Below the pieces are notes generated by a model that had not been told where the DNA came from, made no database searches, and saw nothing but the letters and a program-made list of their open reading frames with translations. Both the position numbers and the translations under genes were made by a program. A stretch of DNA of 8,166 nucleotides from Chloroflexi bacterium RBG_16_57_11 (GTDB taxonomy: Bacteria; Chloroflexota; Anaerolineae; Anaerolineales; UBA4823). Within the stretch, counting starts at the first letter, position 1. Each line of letters starts with the position of its first letter. Of this stretch, positions 5,367-8,166 are shown piece after piece. Location: positions 105,404 through 113,569 of the forward strand of contig MGNS01000150.1 of assembly GCA_001795165.1 (NCBI GenBank). Direction: 5' to 3'.

Positions 5367-7292
5367 CTAGAACAGGCCTACGACACGACCGGTCTCCAGG
5401 TCCAGGTCGACGTCGTAGAACACCGGGCGAGTGGGCAGGCCGGGCATCGTGCGCATGGTGCCCAGCAGCGGGTACAGGAAGCCTGCGCCAACTGAAGCAC
5501 GAATATCGCGGATCGGGATACGGTAGCCTTTGGGCACGCCTTTCCACTCGACCTCATGGCTCAGGCTGAGATGAGTCTTGGCCATATTCAACGGCAGCTT
5601 GTCGAAGCCCAGGCGGGTGTACAACTCGATCTTTTCCTCGGCTTCTGGCAGGTAATCCACGCCATCCGCGCCGTAGATTTGGGTGCAAATGATCTCGATC
5701 TTTTCCTTAATCGACAGGTTTAAATCGTATAAGAAGTGGAAATTGGTAGGCTTTTCGGCCGCCTTAACCACAGCTTCAGCCAGGGCGACCGCGCCCTTGC
5801 CGCCGTCCATCCAGTGGGTGCAGACGATGGCGTCCTCTGCGCCGGCGTCCAAAGCCGCCTGGCGCACCAGCTCGACCTCAGCGGGCGTGTCGGTGGCGAA
5901 AGAGTTCACCGCCACCACCACGTTGATGCCAAAGCGCTTGGCGTTGCGGATGTGGTGTTGCAGATTACCCAGGCCAGCGCGCAGCAGATCCAGATTCTCT
6001 TCGGTGTAAGCCACGTTGAGCGGTCGCCCCGCCACGACCTTGGGGCCACCGCCATGCATCTTCAGAGCGCGCACGGTCGCAACCATGACCACAACCTGAG
6101 GGATCAGCCCGGAATAGCGGCACTTGATGTCAAAGAATTTCTCCATGCCGATATCCGCACCAAAACCGGATTCGGTGACGACATAATCGGCCAGCTTGAG
6201 GGCGATCTTGTCGGCGATAATTGAGCTATTGCCGTGAGCGATGTTCGCAAACGGCCCGGCGTGGACGAAGACCGGCGTGCCTTCCAGGGTCTGCATCAGG
6301 TTAGGCAAGATGGCGTCCTTCATCAGGACGGTCATCGCCCCGGCCACACCCAGGTCTTCGGCAGTAACCGCCTCGCCGGCTTTGCTGGTGCCGATGACGA
6401 TGCGCCCCATGCGGTCGCGCATATCGGCCAGGTCGGAGGTCAGGGCCAGGACAGCCATAATCTCGCTGGCGACTGTGATGTCGAAACCGGTGTGGCGGGG
6501 CATCTGCTCTTCCGGTCCCAGGCCGATCTCGATCTCGCGCAGGAAGCGGTCGTTGGTATCCACCACCCGCCGCCAGGTGAGCGTGTTGGGGTCGATATCC
6601 AGGCGAGCGAAGCGCTTCTTTTCTTCAAGTGTCAGCTCATTCGGGTCGGTCTTATCGATACCCAGCTTCTTCAGGCGGCGCAGCATGGAGGGGGAGAAGC
6701 GGCGGTTGCCCTGTTTGTCGGCTGGGCACAGGGGATTGAAGAGTTTCTCATCATCCGGCTGCTTGGATTCATGGAAAATGCGGGCGTCGATGGCTGCAGC
6801 CAGCAGGTTGTTGGCGGCGGTGATGGCGTGAATGTCGCCGGTCAGGTGCAGGTTGAAATCCTCCATCGGCACAACCTGGCTGTAGCCGCCGCCGGCCGCG
6901 CCGCCTTTGATGCCAAAGGTTGGGCCCTGGCTCGGCTGGCGGATGCAGGTGAAGACCCGCTTACCCAAGTGAGCGCCTAAGGCCTGGCTAAGGCCGACCA
7001 TGGTGGTGCTCTTGCCTTCGCCCAGCGGTGTAGGAGTGATGGCGGTCACATCGATGTACTTGCCATCCGGTACATCGCGCAGCCGCTCGAGGACTTCCAG
7101 GCGAACTTTGGCTTTATAGTTGCCGTGAAGCTCCAATTCCTCCGGCAGCAAGCCAACTTCCTCGGCCACCTTGGTGATCGGCTTCAAATCAGCTTCCTGA
7201 GCGATCTCGATATCGGACGGAACCGGCCGGCGCAGTTTGAGCGGGATCGGTGTAAAACGTCGCAGTCCAGGGAAATTGTTCACTTTACTCAT
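5367..7292 (-). CDS. fhs: Formate--tetrahydrofolate ligase, long form
   Basis: 641 aa from the ATG at 7292. The enzyme makes 10-formyl-tetrahydrofolate from formate, ATP and THF, feeding purine and formyl-Met synthesis, or the methyl branch of the Wood-Ljungdahl pathway where that exists. Visible motifs are the ATP-binding TPTPLGEGKSTT (86-97), GIKGGAAGGGYSQ (127-139), FDITVASEIMAVLALT, LEGTPVFVHAGPFANIAHG and ATVRALKMHGGGP. Compared with the roughly 557-residue form typical of acetogens there is an extra segment at about 175-235 (including RRFSPSMLRRLKKLGIDKTD and RFARLDIDP), resembling the synthetase domain of eukaryotic C1-THF synthase. ATG 7292 is chosen because AGGAAAGGG lies 7 nt before it; in-frame ATGs up to 7331 lack such a site. 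It converges on the toxin gene and lies downstream of the amylosucrase on the same strand. Confidence 0.96.
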   Translation of the reverse strand: MSKVNNFPGLRRFTPIPLKLRRPVPSDIEIAQEADLKPITKVAEEVGLLPEELELHGNYKAKVRLEVLERLRDVPDGKYIDVTAITPTPLGEGKSTTMVGLSQALGAHLGKRVFTCIRQPSQGPTFGIKGGAAGGGYSQVVPMEDFNLHLTGDIHAITAANNLLAAAIDARIFHESKQPDDEKLFNPLCPADKQGNRRFSPSMLRRLKKLGIDKTDPNELTLEEKKRFARLDIDPNTLTWRRVVDTNDRFLREIEIGLGPEEQMPRHTGFDITVASEIMAVLALTSDLADMRDRMGRIVIGTSKAGEAVTAEDLGVAGAMTVLMKDAILPNLMQTLEGTPVFVHAGPFANIAHGNSSIIADKIALKLADYVVTESGFGADIGMEKFFDIKCRYSGLIPQVVVMVATVRALKMHGGGPKVVAGRPLNVAYTEENLDLLRAGLGNLQHHIRNAKRFGINVVVAVNSFATDTPAEVELVRQAALDAGAEDAIVCTHWMDGGKGAVALAEAVVKAAEKPTNFHFLYDLNLSIKEKIEIICTQIYGADGVDYLPEAEEKIELYTRLGFDKLPLNMAKTHLSLSHEVEWKGVPKGYRIPIRDIRASVGAGFLYPLLGTMRTMPGLPTRPVFYDVDLDLETGRVVGLF

Positions 7293-7299
7293 AGATTTG

Positions 7300-7308
7300 C
7301 CCTTTCCT
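7300..7308 (-). promoter_or_regulatory. Ribosome binding site of fhs
   Basis: AGGAAAGGG on the minus strand, 7 nt before ATG 7292. It is the only convincing Shine-Dalgarno sequence among the starts in this window and sets the fhs start downstream of the in-frame ATGs at 7328 and 7331. Confidence 0.8.
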
Positions 7309-7434
7309 AGATCTTTGGGAAATTTCATCAAATGTACGGTTACGCCTTATTGTGACAGAAATCACGCTCTAAGACAATGGATGCATTTCCTGTCTGTATA
7401 AGTAATGTGTCACTATTTCTTGAGAAAAGACATG
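7309..7434 (-). promoter_or_regulatory. Intergenic region upstream of fhs, AT-rich, with candidate promoters
   Basis: This is the gap between the amylosucrase stop and the fhs leader; no ORF or rho-independent terminator is visible. No consensus promoter stands out. Read on the minus strand, weak candidates are TTGTCT, 17 bp, CACAAT; CTGTCA, 16 bp, TACATT; and an isolated TATACA. Each matches only about 4 of 6 per hexamer. The region also contains a CRP-like palindrome (separate entry). Whether fhs has its own promoter or is also read through from the amylosucrase gene cannot be decided from sequence. Confidence 0.4.
7351..7366. promoter_or_regulatory. CRP-like palindrome upstream of fhs
   Basis: TGTGA-CAGAAA-TCACG matches the CRP half-site pattern TGTGA-N6-TCACA at 9 of 10 positions. 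It lies about 60 bp upstream of the fhs ATG and overlaps two of the weak promoter candidates, so binding could repress rather than activate. The match is to an E. coli-type site; the regulator in this organism is unknown. Confidence 0.35.
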
Positions 7435-8166
7435 CTAAATATCACCTGATGACGAGTCATGGGTCGCCTGAATCCCCGCCAGGGGTGCAAATCCATACGG
7501 CGGGAGAACCAGGTCTTCCTGTTGATGAATATCTCCGCTGATTAAATCAGCAAACTGGTAACTCAAGCCATACAGGCGGAGGAGGTTGGCGTTGATCACC
7601 TGCTCTCCCTCGGTGAAATTGGCGAAGACAAGCACACTGTTATGATTGGAGGTGCGGACATATCCAAGGACATGCGGATTGCCGGTGTTCATCACCTGCA
7701 ACTGACCACCTGTAAAGGCGATCGTTTGCTTACGCAGGCGGACCAGGCGCTGCAAACCCTGAAATATGCGTCCCTCGATACGATCGGCGTTCCCCCTTTG
7801 CTCAAGCGTCAACCAGTCGGCGCGGGGGCGATGCGCCCAACGGCTGTCCTTAGCCTTGGCTAGATCCTGGCGATATGAATAATCATTCAGGGTGCCGATT
7901 TCATCACCCAGGTAAATCAACGGGATTCCGCCGACGGTCAAGATCACCGCATGGATCAACAGGATACGGCGGATCGCCAGCTCAACCTCGGCCGAAGTCT
8001 CCTCCCGCAACCCCTTCTCCAGGCCAGCCAGCGAAGCGCAAGTGCCAGAAATCCGGGCATCGCCCGTCTTGGGATTTTCCTGGAATGGCAGGCCGCGGGC
8101 AAAGCTACCCGGAAAACGGCCGGTGTAGAAGGCGTTCAGGAACTGGCGATGCTCGAACCCATTGAT
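7435..8166 (-). CDS. Amylosucrase-like GH13 glucosyltransferase, C-terminal part
   Basis: 243 C-terminal residues are visible; the start and the catalytic Asp/Glu regions lie beyond the right edge. Amylosucrase (GH13 subfamily 4) builds alpha-1,4-glucan from sucrose, releasing fructose. The segments GRFPGSFARGLPFQENPKTGDARISGT, SLAGLEKGL, GGIPLIYLGDEIGTLNDYSY, DSRWAHRPRADW and GRIFQGLQRLVRLRKQT fit the end of the amylosucrase barrel. The C-terminal beta domain follows with GNPHVLGYVRTSN, VLVFANFTEGEQVINANLLRLYGL and DLVLPPYGFAPL. Closely related sucrose hydrolases share these motifs, and the region that separates them is off the window. A final tail (THDSSSGDI) follows the domain. It is transcribed toward fhs with a 142-bp gap, so co-transcription is possible but not shown. 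Confidence 0.85.
   Translation of the reverse strand: MNGFEHRQFLNAFYTGRFPGSFARGLPFQENPKTGDARISGTCASLAGLEKGLREETSAEVELAIRRILLIHAVILTVGGIPLIYLGDEIGTLNDYSYRQDLAKAKDSRWAHRPRADWLTLEQRGNADRIEGRIFQGLQRLVRLRKQTIAFTGGQLQVMNTGNPHVLGYVRTSNHNSVLVFANFTEGEQVINANLLRLYGLSYQFADLISGDIHQQEDLVLPPYGFAPLAGIQATHDSSSGDI

Noticed and set aside
6234..6980. 248-residue open frame on the plus strand
   Set aside because: It is fully antisense to conserved fhs coding sequence, has no recognisable domain, and is explained by GC-rich codon bias.
7408..7424. TTTCT-TG-AGAAA inverted repeat near the amylosucrase stop as a terminator
   Set aside because: The stem is only 5 bp, AT-rich, with a 2-nt loop and no T-tract on the minus strand, too weak to call.

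Overview
The window is a GC-rich stretch of bacterial chromosome holding seven protein genes. The left gene (HAD hydrolase) and the right gene (amylosucrase) run off the edges. No RNA gene, insertion sequence, CRISPR array or phage gene is visible. The gene families (a class U-like sirtuin, a long-type formate-tetrahydrofolate ligase, amylosucrase, and a Phd/PIN toxin-antitoxin pair) and the mix of leaderless and Shine-Dalgarno starts would suit a Chloroflexota bacterium such as an Anaerolineae member. That placement is an impression from the protein sequences and was not tested by a search.

Layout: (1) 1-436, minus, a pyrimidine 5'-nucleotidase-like HAD hydrolase, divergent from (2) mutL, 527-2284, plus. 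Each of these genes has a perfect TATAAT exactly 6 nt before its ATG, which predicts leaderless mRNAs. (3) A sirtuin, 2306-3082, minus, converges on mutL with a 21-bp gap. (4) tilS, 3114-4556, plus, diverges from the sirtuin. The two share the 8-bp palindrome ATTATAAT, which reads as TATAAT on both strands. (5) A Phd/YefM antitoxin (4608-4904) and PIN toxin (4901-5317) form a tight operon behind its own promoter and a TGTACA palindrome operator. (6) A strong hairpin at 5322-5347 separates the toxin from the convergent (7) fhs, 5367-7292, minus. (8) The C-terminal part of an amylosucrase, 7435-8166, minus, lies upstream of fhs.

The genes do not form one pathway. They cover nucleotide housecleaning and mismatch repair, NAD-dependent protein deacylation, decoding of AUA codons (TilS), one-carbon metabolism and alpha-glucan metabolism, with one toxin-antitoxin module between core genes. 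I see no clearly new defence or biosynthetic system. The most unusual signals are regulatory: the mirror-image leaderless promoters, the fully overlapping bidirectional -10 element, and a YefM-type operator attached to a PIN rather than a RelE/YoeB toxin.
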